Shown: in pieces, positions 43,056 to 52,119 of the stretch
How the letters are laid out: each line of letters opens with the position of its first letter
Position numbering within the stretch: position 1 is the stretch's first letter
Assembly: GCA_964636325.1 (NCBI GenBank)
Contig: CAZWRV010000032.1
Location: 1 to 63,187, forward strand
Direction: 5' to 3'
Length of the DNA: 63,187 bases
From: CAZWRV01 sp964636325
GTDB taxonomy: Bacteria; Verrucomicrobiota; Lentisphaeria; Victivallales; GWF2-50-93
Position numbers and translations under genes: made by a program
Notes under the pieces: generated by a model
The model's input: only the letters and a program-made list of their open reading frames with translations
Told to the model about the DNA's origin: nothing
The model's database searches: none

Positions 43056-43853
43056 TCAGTCGCCCATTTCGGCGAGAACCATGTCGACTCCGACCTTCGA
43101 TGGGCCGTCCGGTATGCCATAGATGAGCTTCTCGCATCCGGACGGCCAGCTGCGGTAGAGGTCGGCGAAGTTGATCCGGTTAGGCAGGAATTTGGAGGAA
43201 CCGTCGTGCCTGGTGATGTTGCCGCCCTTCTGGTGAGCCCAGCGGTAGCGGCTTGACCATCGGTTGCCGGACTCCTTGTAGGGGGCCGTGTCGCCGACAC
43301 GGTAGGCTGCCGCATCGGTGAACAGGACGCGCCTGTTTATTCCGCTGCGGCCGAGGAGGTTGGGCTTTATCCAGAGGCGGGCGCCCCAGAGGTACCAGTC
43401 GCAGTCGCTGTTGTTGTAGCGGTAGCCGTAGCTGGTGTGGCCTTCGTCCCAGTCGCCGTTGATTCCGATGTCCATGGCAGGGCAGCTGACCGACTGCCTG
43501 GGGATGTAGCTGGTCTTGATCACGAAAATATGCCAGCCGGTGGAGTTGCCGGCGCGGAAGGCCCAGTTGTGCATTAGGACGTCGTCGCCGCACCAGCTGT
43601 TGCACCAGGTGGTGCATTCGTCGGGACCCAGCGGATTGCCGGCGACGTTGTATGGGTTGGAAGGGAAGTTCCCGTTGTGCTCCTCGTAGTAGTTGTATGA
43701 GCCGATGTATATCTGCTTCAGGTTGCCGAGGCAGACGGCCCGCTTGGACATGTCGCGTGCGTTGGAAAGGGCCGGAAGAAGCATTGCCGCCAGGATGGCG
43801 ATGATTGCAATCACAACAAGAAGTTCTATCAGTGTGAATGACCGCCGCCGCAT
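43056..43853 (-). CDS. Prepilin-type N-terminal methylation protein (type II secretion pseudopilin-like)
   Basis: 265 residues from ATG 43853. N-terminus MRRRS-FTLIELLVVIAIIAILAA: a short basic leader, then the prepilin peptidase motif with Phe at +1 and Glu at +5, and a hydrophobic helix. The C-terminal domain is Trp/Tyr/Cys-rich and ends with a segment (DGSSKFLPNRINFADLY) typical of the many paralogous pseudopilin-like proteins of Lentisphaerota and Planctomycetota. Cleaved by PilD and anchored or assembled at the inner membrane; real roles are unknown. Has its own consensus promoter and terminator, so it is a single-gene unit set between glycan-degradation genes on the other strand. Confidence 0.88.
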   Translation of the reverse strand: MRRRSFTLIELLVVIAIIAILAAMLLPALSNARDMSKRAVCLGNLKQIYIGSYNYYEEHNGNFPSNPYNVAGNPLGPDECTTWCNSWCGDDVLMHNWAFRAGNSTGWHIFVIKTSYIPRQSVSCPAMDIGINGDWDEGHTSYGYRYNNSDCDWYLWGARLWIKPNLLGRSGINRRVLFTDAAAYRVGDTAPYKESGNRWSSRYRWAHQKGGNITRHDGSSKFLPNRINFADLYRSWPSGCEKLIYGIPDGPSKVGVDMVLAEMGD

Positions 43854-43878
43854 GGTACAACCCTTAGTGTTTGTAAAT

Positions 43879-43907
43879 ATTATATCACAAGAGTAGGCCG
43901 AATTCAA
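43879..43907 (-). promoter_or_regulatory. Sigma-70-type promoter of the prepilin-like gene
   Basis: On the minus strand TTGAAT (43907-43902), 17 bp, TATAAT (43884-43879). The -10 is perfect and the -35 matches at four of six. Predicted start near 43872, with AAGGG before the ATG at 43853. Confidence 0.7.
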
Positions 43908-43944
43908 TTCGCCGGCTTTTTTTAACGCAGGGAGCGAGAAAGAG

Positions 43945-46188
43945 ATGAAAAGTTTTGTGACGATCAACAGCAAGGGCCAGTTCGAACTGGAGGGCGGGCG
44001 CTGGTATTGCAATTCCACCATATACTACGGGCGCTTTCCAGGATCATGCGGCCAGGACTGGTGGCGCGACGGCCGCTGGGAGAAATGTGCGGCTGACTTC
44101 GAGGGCGACTTCGGCATGATGGCCAGGGTCGGCATCAACCATGCCGCGATGTTCTTCCACAACAACATGTTCTTCAAGGACGGGCGAGTCCTGGAACAGG
44201 GCATGGAGCGGATGGACGTGATTGTCTCTTCGGCGAAAAAAGCGGGGGTGCGCATAAGCATCTTCATCGGGCCGTTCATCGACACCCCGGACGCATACAA
44301 ACAGATCACAGGCCGACGCTGGAAGTTCGACAACCGCTTCCTGCCCAGCTTCAACCCCGCACTTCACGAGGCGTATGTCCTTCAGATGAAGCCCTTTGCC
44401 GAACGTTACAAAAATGAGCCGACGGTGATGGCCTACACGGACCGCATCGACCGGTTCCACAAAGGCTTCGACAATGTCACCATTCCGTTCAACCTGAAGG
44501 ACGAATGGCATTCATGGCTCAAGCAGCGCTACGGTTCATTCAAGTCCTTCATCGAGGCCATGGGCGGCCCCGATGTCCTGGAGAACCGTCCGCACGACTT
44601 CGACGACGTGCTTCTGCCGCAGGAAAGCAAGTGGAACGGGTCGCTCAGGAATCCGCTCGCCTACGACTACATCCTCTGGCAGAAAAAGAGCATCGGCGAG
44701 GCGCAGGCGCGCTTCGACGCCGAGATAAGGAAGCTGGCGCCGAGGCAGTTCATCTGGACGCCTTTCGAGGGGAACACCAACACCTGGGCAATGCTCGACG
44801 GCTTCTCTCCGGAGACCAAGCTCCTCCAGGCGATCTGGATGGAATACTACTTCTTCGAGATGACGCGGCCCAGCTATGTACAGCCCTTCGAGGAATGGAC
44901 GCATACAAGGGAAATGCACCATTCGCGCCTCTCGCACCAGCTGCCGGTCGTCTACAATGCCGCTTACCTTATGGCAAGATACCTCAAGCGGACTGTCCAG
45001 CAGCCGGTCGTGATTTGCCACGGAGGCTGGCAGGATTCTCCGGCCTACGGAACCGAGACTCTGGAGCATCAGGCCGCGATCGTAGACCGCGTCAACGCCG
45101 CATGCCTGGCCGCCGACGCGGACGGCTGGCATTACTGGAACTGGCGCGACGACGACGCCTCCTGGTGCGCCCATCAGCGCGAACGCCATGAGAATCCCAC
45201 GAAGTATTATTTCCACGGCGAGTCCTTGGGCATGAACGACTTCCGCGGTTTCCCCAAGCCGGTCATCTCGCTGGTGTCACGGTATTCGAGGGAGGCGGCG
45301 CGCAGGGCCGAGGCCGACCGGCCGGTCAAGAAGAGCGACATCCTTGTCCTTTCCTCTTCGCCGCGCATGTACAGCCTCTTCCGCAGGATGGCCTTGCCGA
45401 CTGCCGCCGCAGTCAACGGCGCCTTCGCCCGCATCGGAGTCGAGCCCGACTATCTCTGGACTTCGCAGAACGACGTGCGAATTTCGCAGAAGACACTCGA
45501 CTCGTACAGGTTTATCGCTGTCGCGGACAACATGTACGAGCGTGATTTCCGCGACATGCCCGGCAAGCTCCTGGCATATGTGAAGAAGGGCGGAGTCCTC
45601 TATTATGCTCTGGACAGGTGGGATTCCTTCAAGGACGAGCACGGAGTCGCATACGCCAGCCCCGAGATGAAGTCCTTGAGCGGCGTCGACCCTGAAGGCG
45701 TCGAAGACTGGCCGGACGCGAAGACTCCATGCACGAACTGGCCATATCCTACCCCGGCATCGCAGGAGGCTAACATGGACGCGCAGTGCTTCCCCCGCCT
45801 CGAATGGGGGATATGTCCGCAGTTCCGCCATTTTTCGCCGTATCCTGAAAAGCTGAGCCTGCTTGGATTCCGCTCAACCGACGACGATACTTTCACTCCG
45901 GTTCCGGCCCTGGTGAAGGGTGCGGAGGTCATAGCAGTCGGTAAATTTCCGGCCGGATCGCGTCCGCTCCTATACCGCCACAGGACAGGAAAGGGCTGGG
46001 TCTATGTGAACGCCTGGACCAACAACGTCTTCCGCGACTGCGAGACCCGCCAGGACTACGGCGGATGGGAGTTCGACTGGATGCTCGACATCCCGCTCGC
46101 CGCGAGCGGCGCACGAGATGTCAACATGATCGGCGGCGCTTCAATATGGCTCAGGAACACCTGGGGATATTTCTGGAAGACAATGTGA
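43945..46188 (+). CDS. GH42-like glycosidase (clan GH-A type) with glutaminase-like domain
   Basis: 747 residues. No signal peptide. The barrel region (~45-420) includes GINHAAMFFHNNMFF, ISIFIGPFIDTPD, FIWTPFEGNTNTW near 270 with a candidate catalytic Glu, and DADGWHYWNWRDDDASW near 395. About 460-560 (SDILVLSSSPRMY, YVKKGGVLYYAL) resembles the GATase-like trimerisation domain of GH42 beta-galactosidases. A beta-rich tail follows, with LYRHRTGKGWVYVNAWTNN. Exact family and substrate unknown. Upstream of, and on the same strand as, the malectin/propeller gene. Confidence 0.6.
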   Translation: MKSFVTINSKGQFELEGGRWYCNSTIYYGRFPGSCGQDWWRDGRWEKCAADFEGDFGMMARVGINHAAMFFHNNMFFKDGRVLEQGMERMDVIVSSAKKAGVRISIFIGPFIDTPDAYKQITGRRWKFDNRFLPSFNPALHEAYVLQMKPFAERYKNEPTVMAYTDRIDRFHKGFDNVTIPFNLKDEWHSWLKQRYGSFKSFIEAMGGPDVLENRPHDFDDVLLPQESKWNGSLRNPLAYDYILWQKKSIGEAQARFDAEIRKLAPRQFIWTPFEGNTNTWAMLDGFSPETKLLQAIWMEYYFFEMTRPSYVQPFEEWTHTREMHHSRLSHQLPVVYNAAYLMARYLKRTVQQPVVICHGGWQDSPAYGTETLEHQAAIVDRVNAACLAADADGWHYWNWRDDDASWCAHQRERHENPTKYYFHGESLGMNDFRGFPKPVISLVSRYSREAARRAEADRPVKKSDILVLSSSPRMYSLFRRMALPTAAAVNGAFARIGVEPDYLWTSQNDVRISQKTLDSYRFIAVADNMYERDFRDMPGKLLAYVKKGGVLYYALDRWDSFKDEHGVAYASPEMKSLSGVDPEGVEDWPDAKTPCTNWPYPTPASQEANMDAQCFPRLEWGICPQFRHFSPYPEKLSLLGFRSTDDDTFTPVPALVKGAEVIAVGKFPAGSRPLLYRHRTGKGWVYVNAWTNNVFRDCETRQDYGGWEFDWMLDIPLAASGARDVNMIGGASIWLRNTWGYFWKTM

Positions 46189-46285
46189 AGACGGGCAACG
46201 CATGGATATCCGGCCGCAGGCGACCGCACGCGATCGCGGTCGAATGCGGCCGGGAAAATAAGTTTCAATATAGGAGATCATCGCA

Positions 46286-49200
46286 ATGACAATCGTAAAG
46301 GGCAAAAGAGTTATCCTGGCATTGTCTGCTGTCATTGTGGCATCCTGCACCATCACAGCAGCGTTCGATCCCGCCTGGCGGGGTTGCGCAGTGGGTGGTG
46401 AGGATGCGGCGGGCTCCTATGAATGGGACGGGAAGAAACTCTCGATCACCGGCGGAGGCGCCGGTATCGACGTCAAAGGCGCCGACCAGCTTTACTTCGT
46501 CCATATCGTGCGCGATCCGGGGGACTTTGAAGTTTCCGTCCGGATGACTGGTTTCATCGGGGAAGGCGACGCCGTCGCTGGGATCATGGCCCGGAAAGAC
46601 AGTTTGCCAGCCTCTTCCGCTGCAGCCCTGTTCTACAGAAGCAAGGACAATGCCGCCTGCTGGAAGTCCAGGCTTCCCGCAGTAGATTCCGGCAAAACTC
46701 CGCATATCTTTTCCGGCGGGATCAAGCTTGTGAAAAAGGCTCCGCCCATCTGGCTCAGAATGATCAGGGAGGGCGGAAATTTCGCCGTCTACAGGTCGCG
46801 CGACGGAAAGGTCTGGTCGATGATCTCGAACGTGAGCGGCGGCCCTCTGTCGCTAGAAGGCCCTGTGATGATAGGCTTCTTCGCCGCCGGCGGGGTGGAA
46901 GGGAAGAAGGCTTCGGCCGTCTTCGACAATATCTCCGTTGGCGCCCCCGGCCTCGGGCACAGGACAAGCTGGGTTGGCAACAGCTTCGGATCCCGCGAGA
47001 GCGACAAGCATGTCTCGAACGCCCTTTCCGCGATGTGGGTCGCACCGGACGGCACTTGCTACACCAGCTCCTACTGGGACGAAGGCGGATGGCCGGTCAC
47101 CTCATATAAGGACGGCAAGGTCTTCAGGCCGCTTCCGATCGGAACGCCGCAGACGGCCGAAGGCGGAATAACCGGAGACGGGAAGCGTTTGTATGTCGCG
47201 TCGGTAGACTGCATAACGGCGCTTGATCCGGAGGCGCAGGATTTTGCGCCGAGGCGGTTGTATCTTTCCGTCAGCCTGCACGACAAGAAGGCTGGACGAT
47301 GCGTCGTGAGCGGTCTGGCGTCGAACGGCAAGGAGCTTTTCGTCTCCGATTCGAGGGACGATCTGATCAGAGTCGTATCCGCCGAGCCCGCAAAGACATA
47401 TGAAGTGGCGACAGCCGCAAACGACGGTGTGGCGCCGGCCCCTTCTCCGGTGTCAGTTCCGGAGGGGGACGCCCGTTTCGCTCCGGAGCCCGTCTACCAG
47501 ACGCAGCGTGTAGGGGAAGGTTTCAAATACACGTTGCCTGGATTTACCGCCGATGCCACATACACCCTGCGGTGCCATTTCGCGGAATATGTGGAAAGGC
47601 CGCCGAACTGCGATCCCCGCAACCGCGTGAGGAGCGTCGGTTCAGAGGATGTGGATGTTGCGAAACTCGCAGGGGGTATCCTGAAGGCCGCCGTGAAGGA
47701 CTTCCCCGGCTACAAAGCGGATGCGAAGGGAAACATAGTCGTCGATTCAGGCTCTTACGGCGGGCCTGGGCTCTGCGGTCTAGAAATACTCGATGCCGGC
47801 GGCAAGCGCCTTTTTGCGGTCAACTGCGGCGGAATCCCTGCCGGCGACTTCAAGGGCGAATGCGCGGAGCAGCTCGCCAGGAACTTCAAGTTCGAGAGGC
47901 CTGGGCCGATGGCTTTCGACAAGCGCGGCGACTTGTGGATCATCCAGCGCGGCAACGACTTCCCCATCGGGGGGGTGACCTCCGCTAAATACAAGGCCGC
48001 GGTGAAGTGCTTCAGCGCGGACGGCAAATATACCGGCCGTGAAATCGCAGACGTGGTCAATCCTCGCGCGCTCGGCTATGATCCTGCGAAAGACGAACTG
48101 CTTGTGGCGGAGAACGGGCCGGACCTCAACGTGCGGTTCTACGGCGGTCTTGATAAGGCCCCGTCGCTGGCGAGAACCTTCGGCGAGAAGGGCGGCATCT
48201 TCTCAGGGAGGAACCCGGGGCTCGTGGAAGATCCAGAGGCGGGAGGAACTGCGAGATTCGCAGGCGTATCCGGTGTCGGCGTCGACGCCAAGGGGAGTCT
48301 CTATGTCGGCGGAGGATTCCAGGGCACCGATCTGCGGATGTTCACGCCGGACGGAAAAATGGAATGGATGCTCCACAGCCTGATGTTCTGCAACACATAC
48401 GACGTCGATCCCGACAGCGACGGATCGGAAATATACGGAACTTACAACCACCTTCACCTCGATCTCTCTAAGACTGAACCCGGAAGCGAGCAGAGGTATG
48501 TGGCATACAATTGGGACATACAAAAATACGGGGAACCTGTGCGCGCTGGGAGTTCGCAGTCGATACTCCGACGCCTCGGCTCCGACAGGCAGCTTGTCAT
48601 GTTCACCAGCGGCCAGGGGACGGTCGGCGACATAAACATCTTCCGGTACGAAGGCGAAATCGCCGTCCCATGCGGAGGCACGCGCGACGGCGGGAAAAAT
48701 TTATGGATCGATATCAACGGCGACGGCAGGGAGGACGCAGGCGAATCGGCCGTAATGGACTCCCCGGTCGGATGGGTGACTACGATGTGCGTTGATTCGA
48801 AGGGCGATCTCTGGGCGGGAGTCCCTGCAACCAACGGCTCCTTCATGCGCCATTTCTTCTTCAAGGGGATCAATGAGAAAGGCGTCACCCTTTACAGCGC
48901 TGTCAAGGGCGACGGCTACGAGGACGTCCGCTTCCCGGACGAGGGCGACAAGACCAACGCCTGGGGCATGGCCTGCCGCCTGGACTACGACGCCGAAAGG
49001 GACATAATGGTAGTATTCTACCCCGCGGTTCCCAGGACCGGCGAAGGCGACAAGTCGACACCTCAGTATTTCTTCGGCAGATACGACGGCTGGAGCAAGG
49101 GAAACCGCACGGCCAAGTGGAAGCATAAGGCGCTCCGTCCGGAGACGGAGCCCGAATATTTCATGTACGAGACCGACCTCTTCCCCTACAGCGGCTACAT

Positions 49201-49447
49201 GGGCATGCAGGTCGCAGGCGACTACGTCTTCATGGCCTATCTCTTCGGCGAGGTGCATGTCTTCGAACTGGAGACGGGCAAGTTCGTGAAGACCCTTCTC
49301 TTCGGCCCGGAGGTCAACGGCCAGTGCGCCTGGGAGGACGCCGCGATGGGGCTGCGCGCCTTCAAGAGGGGAAACGGCGAATATCTTATATTCACAGAGA
49401 ACAGCGGCTGGGGCGGGAAGGTCAACCTCTTCCGCTGGAAGCCCTGA
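46286..49447 (+). CDS. Large secreted protein: concanavalin-like, malectin-like and NHL/propeller regions
   Basis: 1053 residues. Signal peptide near 8-26 (VILALSAVIVASCTITAAF); the Cys could be a lipidation site. Residues ~30-225 look like a DUF1349/concanavalin-type beta-sandwich (FEVSVRMTGFIGEGDAVAGI, FDNISVG). About 390-540 is malectin-like (YTLPGFTADATYTLRCHFAE, GLCGLEILDAGGKRLFAVNC). Around these, repeated segments such as WVAPDGTCYTSSYWDEGG, FDKRGDLWIIQRGND and VDAKGSLYVGGGFQG are NHL/SMP-30-like propeller blades. Likely binds or degrades a glycan outside the cytoplasmic membrane. Enzymatic activity is not shown by any motif. Confidence 0.6.
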   Translation: MTIVKGKRVILALSAVIVASCTITAAFDPAWRGCAVGGEDAAGSYEWDGKKLSITGGGAGIDVKGADQLYFVHIVRDPGDFEVSVRMTGFIGEGDAVAGIMARKDSLPASSAAALFYRSKDNAACWKSRLPAVDSGKTPHIFSGGIKLVKKAPPIWLRMIREGGNFAVYRSRDGKVWSMISNVSGGPLSLEGPVMIGFFAAGGVEGKKASAVFDNISVGAPGLGHRTSWVGNSFGSRESDKHVSNALSAMWVAPDGTCYTSSYWDEGGWPVTSYKDGKVFRPLPIGTPQTAEGGITGDGKRLYVASVDCITALDPEAQDFAPRRLYLSVSLHDKKAGRCVVSGLASNGKELFVSDSRDDLIRVVSAEPAKTYEVATAANDGVAPAPSPVSVPEGDARFAPEPVYQTQRVGEGFKYTLPGFTADATYTLRCHFAEYVERPPNCDPRNRVRSVGSEDVDVAKLAGGILKAAVKDFPGYKADAKGNIVVDSGSYGGPGLCGLEILDAGGKRLFAVNCGGIPAGDFKGECAEQLARNFKFERPGPMAFDKRGDLWIIQRGNDFPIGGVTSAKYKAAVKCFSADGKYTGREIADVVNPRALGYDPAKDELLVAENGPDLNVRFYGGLDKAPSLARTFGEKGGIFSGRNPGLVEDPEAGGTARFAGVSGVGVDAKGSLYVGGGFQGTDLRMFTPDGKMEWMLHSLMFCNTYDVDPDSDGSEIYGTYNHLHLDLSKTEPGSEQRYVAYNWDIQKYGEPVRAGSSQSILRRLGSDRQLVMFTSGQGTVGDINIFRYEGEIAVPCGGTRDGGKNLWIDINGDGREDAGESAVMDSPVGWVTTMCVDSKGDLWAGVPATNGSFMRHFFFKGINEKGVTLYSAVKGDGYEDVRFPDEGDKTNAWGMACRLDYDAERDIMVVFYPAVPRTGEGDKSTPQYFFGRYDGWSKGNRTAKWKHKALRPETEPEYFMYETDLFPYSGYMGMQVAGDYVFMAYLFGEVHVFELETGKFVKTLLFGPEVNGQCAWEDAAMGLRAFKRGNGEYLIFTENSGWGGKVNLFRWKP

Positions 49448-49547
49448 GGACGGGAACATTGGAAATCCTTGGAAGCTAAGCTACCATACCGGCAGATCGA
49501 TGATCGAATGCGAAAGACGGCTCGGAAAACTTAAGGAATTGCAATAG

Positions 49548-50750
49548 ATGAAACCGAAAGTGTCTGCGGGAATTATGGGCGTGGTGATGGCGGCCTCGGC
49601 GGCAGCCATGAATCCTTCGGCTGAGGCGATGCCCCCGAAGGAGACGGACGTCATTGTGAACCTCGGCGACTCGATCACCGACGGATTCACCTACGGACAG
49701 ATCATAATGCAGGCCCTTAAGGAGGCGGGGAAGCCGGTGCCCGCGATCATCTGTTCAGGTATTGGCGGCAATACCGCAAAGCAGATGGCCGCGCGCGCCG
49801 ACAAGACGGTGTTTGCATACAATCCGCAGATCGTAACTTTCAGCGCCGGGACGAACGACGCATTGCACGGAGTCCCGCCAAAGGAATATGAGGCGGCGCT
49901 GCTTGAAATCGCGGCCAAAGCAAAGGCTAAGGGGATACAGATGATCCTGCTCACTCCATGCGTGATCCTCAGCGAGAACGGGAAGACTGCGGAAGAGAAG
50001 AAAGCCAATGCGAAGAAGACCGATGAAATGCTCGACTGCTACGAATGGATAATCCGCAAGGTCGCGAAGGAGAACGGGTTCCTCGTCGCCGAGAACCGCG
50101 CACTCATGGCGGAGGCGGTAAAGGCCGGGAAGAAAATCATGACCGAGGACGGTATCCATCCGGACTACTACGGGCAGACGCTCATAGCCCGATCGATTCT
50201 GGATGCGATGGACTGCAGGGACGTGCAGCTCCCTAACGTCTTCGAGCCCAAGCTCTTCCCCGGTGTGATCAGGGAATGGAAGATGCGTGTCGCACCTGTC
50301 GACGTCAAGGGCAAGCCCGTGACGCTCAACGAAGAGACTGTCCTGCTGGTGAACCCCGACGAGACTTGGAAGACCCATGAGATTCCTGAGGCAGCGCCGA
50401 ATCCTCCGGTATCCGCGGAGGACTGGCTCGAGCAATGCAGGCGCAACGGCTATACCCTGAAGCTTCAGGAAACTGTCGGCAAAGGCCAAATCCAGGCGGT
50501 CGCCGATTTGAAGTCCGACGGGGAAAGACAAGTCTACTTCCAGATCGCCATAGGCGTCATGAACCTCTGGCTGAACGGAAAGAAGATACACGAGCAGGGA
50601 GACGCATGGACCGGCTTCCACGCCGGAAAGGAACGAGTCCCCGCGACGCTCAAGCCCGGAAACAACAGGATAGTCGTCGAGGTCAGCGGCAACAATTTCT
50701 TCCTCAGTGTGACCGACAAGATGATATGGGAGGAAGAGTTGAAGCGATGA
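49548..50750 (+). CDS. Secreted SGNH/GDSL-type hydrolase
   Basis: 400 residues. The four SGNH blocks are visible: NLGDSITDG (38-46, Ser nucleophile), SGIGGNTAKQMA near 70 (Gly), FSAGTNDALHG near 95 (Asn) and EDGIHPDYYG near 200 (Asp-x2-His). A weak signal sequence precedes (GVVMAASAAAMNPSAEA). The C-terminal ~170 residues form a beta domain with NLWLNGKKIHEQGDAW, a jelly-roll-like carbohydrate-binding pattern. Probably a carbohydrate esterase that deacylates the target glycan. 100 bp after the propeller gene, same strand. Confidence 0.88.
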   Translation: MKPKVSAGIMGVVMAASAAAMNPSAEAMPPKETDVIVNLGDSITDGFTYGQIIMQALKEAGKPVPAIICSGIGGNTAKQMAARADKTVFAYNPQIVTFSAGTNDALHGVPPKEYEAALLEIAAKAKAKGIQMILLTPCVILSENGKTAEEKKANAKKTDEMLDCYEWIIRKVAKENGFLVAENRALMAEAVKAGKKIMTEDGIHPDYYGQTLIARSILDAMDCRDVQLPNVFEPKLFPGVIREWKMRVAPVDVKGKPVTLNEETVLLVNPDETWKTHEIPEAAPNPPVSAEDWLEQCRRNGYTLKLQETVGKGQIQAVADLKSDGERQVYFQIAIGVMNLWLNGKKIHEQGDAWTGFHAGKERVPATLKPGNNRIVVEVSGNNFFLSVTDKMIWEEELKR

Positions 50751-50969
50751 ACAATTGCCTTTTACGCGCCTGCGAGCAGCTTGCGAAAGTCATTTGCGAA
50801 AGTAGTTTGCGACATCCCAGGCGCAAAGAGCAAATCCTGGCGGCCCTCATATGCGGAGTTCGCACTTTGCGTCTGGAAGCCGCAAGCTACTCAGCTTTCC
50901 GCATCAAAAGACAATTATGGCCTCGCAGATTCAATTTGCTATAATATTAATAAGGGAGAAGAAAACATC

Positions 50970-52040
50970 ATGGCGGGGGAGAAATTTTCACAGGAGCGGA
51001 TCGACAGGGCCTTGCGCAAGTTCGTCGATTTCTGGGAGGGGAAGTCCTCCGAGCCGATTGTGAGCGTCTACAATGTCCCTTCCTACCGGCAGGAGCAGGA
51101 TGCCGACCGCATGGTGGAAATGGCCGTCGAATGCATCCGGAAGGACGCCGCGGGAGGCGAGGAGGAGATACTACCCTGTTTCTGGCCGGATTTCGGGACT
51201 GTCTCGACAGCGGCCATCTGGGGCGGCAAGATAATTCCGCCTCCGCCCGGCGGATGCATCCACATTGAGCCGGTCGCTCATTCCCCTGCGGATCTCGCAA
51301 AGCTGCGGCCTTCGCCTTTCGAGAGGACGGACTTCCAGCGCGGAATCGACATCTACCGCCGAGTTCAGAAGGCCTACGGCGGGACGCTTTTCACGCGCAC
51401 GCCGGATTTCCAGGGGCCGATGAACACGCTTGCGCTGATTATGGATCAGACCGAGCTCATGTGCGCGTTCTACGAGGCGCCGCAGGCTATCCACGCCGCG
51501 CTTGACCACATCACCGACATACTGATTGAATTTGTGGGCCGCTATGTCAGGACTATCGGCCCTGGGCTGGTGGTCGGAAACAGCTGGCCTTACCTTTCGC
51601 TTCCTGCGACGATGGGGATTTCCATCACGCAGGACTACATGCCGCTCATGGGGCCGGACGTATATGCGGAATTCGAAATTCCGCGCCTTAAGAGGATCGC
51701 GGACAAGTTCGGCGGAGTATGGATTCACTGCTGCGGAGTCTACAGGCAGCATCTTCAGGTTTTAAGGAACAGCGGCTTCAAAATCCGGGGCCTTGAGCTT
51801 GCGTATCCGCAGATGGGGCCGCAGGAGGTCTACGACGTTTTTGGAGATGATATCGCCTATCTCGTGGGAGTTTCTCCTGACGGCGAGAGGGAATTCCCAA
51901 GCATTGCCGCATACGCCAGGCATCTCTCGGAGCAGCCGTGCGCCAAGGGACGCTTCTGGTTCGCGTCATGCCATGAATGGGTTGATGCTGATGAGCTCCG
52001 TAATGTCGTCAAGAACGGCTTCGGCCGCGATAAGGCATGA
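50970..52040 (+). CDS. Uroporphyrinogen decarboxylase (URO-D)-family protein, methyltransferase-like
   Basis: 356 residues from ATG 50970, where AGGGAGAAG lies upstream; the longer frame from 50781 is intergenic. A URO-D-fold TIM barrel with WIHCCGVYRQHL near 252, a His-Cys-Cys cluster resembling the zinc-binding site of MtaA/CmuA cobalamin methyltransferases, and ELAYPQMGPQEVYD after it. True heme-pathway UroD residues are not apparent. Such proteins occur often in glycan loci of this group. A role in transferring methyl groups from O-methylated sugars is a guess; no corrinoid protein is encoded here. Confidence 0.75.
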   Translation: MAGEKFSQERIDRALRKFVDFWEGKSSEPIVSVYNVPSYRQEQDADRMVEMAVECIRKDAAGGEEEILPCFWPDFGTVSTAAIWGGKIIPPPPGGCIHIEPVAHSPADLAKLRPSPFERTDFQRGIDIYRRVQKAYGGTLFTRTPDFQGPMNTLALIMDQTELMCAFYEAPQAIHAALDHITDILIEFVGRYVRTIGPGLVVGNSWPYLSLPATMGISITQDYMPLMGPDVYAEFEIPRLKRIADKFGGVWIHCCGVYRQHLQVLRNSGFKIRGLELAYPQMGPQEVYDVFGDDIAYLVGVSPDGEREFPSIAAYARHLSEQPCAKGRFWFASCHEWVDADELRNVVKNGFGRDKA

Positions 52041-52119
52041 GCCTGATACAATCCCTGTCAATTGTGTCAATCAGGTCAATATTGTCATTAGTTCGAAACC
52101 AAGCGAAAGACAGAAGAAG

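Noticed and set aside
50781..50969. N-terminal extension of the URO-D-family gene
   Set aside because: Intergenic sequence in frame by chance; a purine-rich ribosome-binding site sits directly before ATG 50970.
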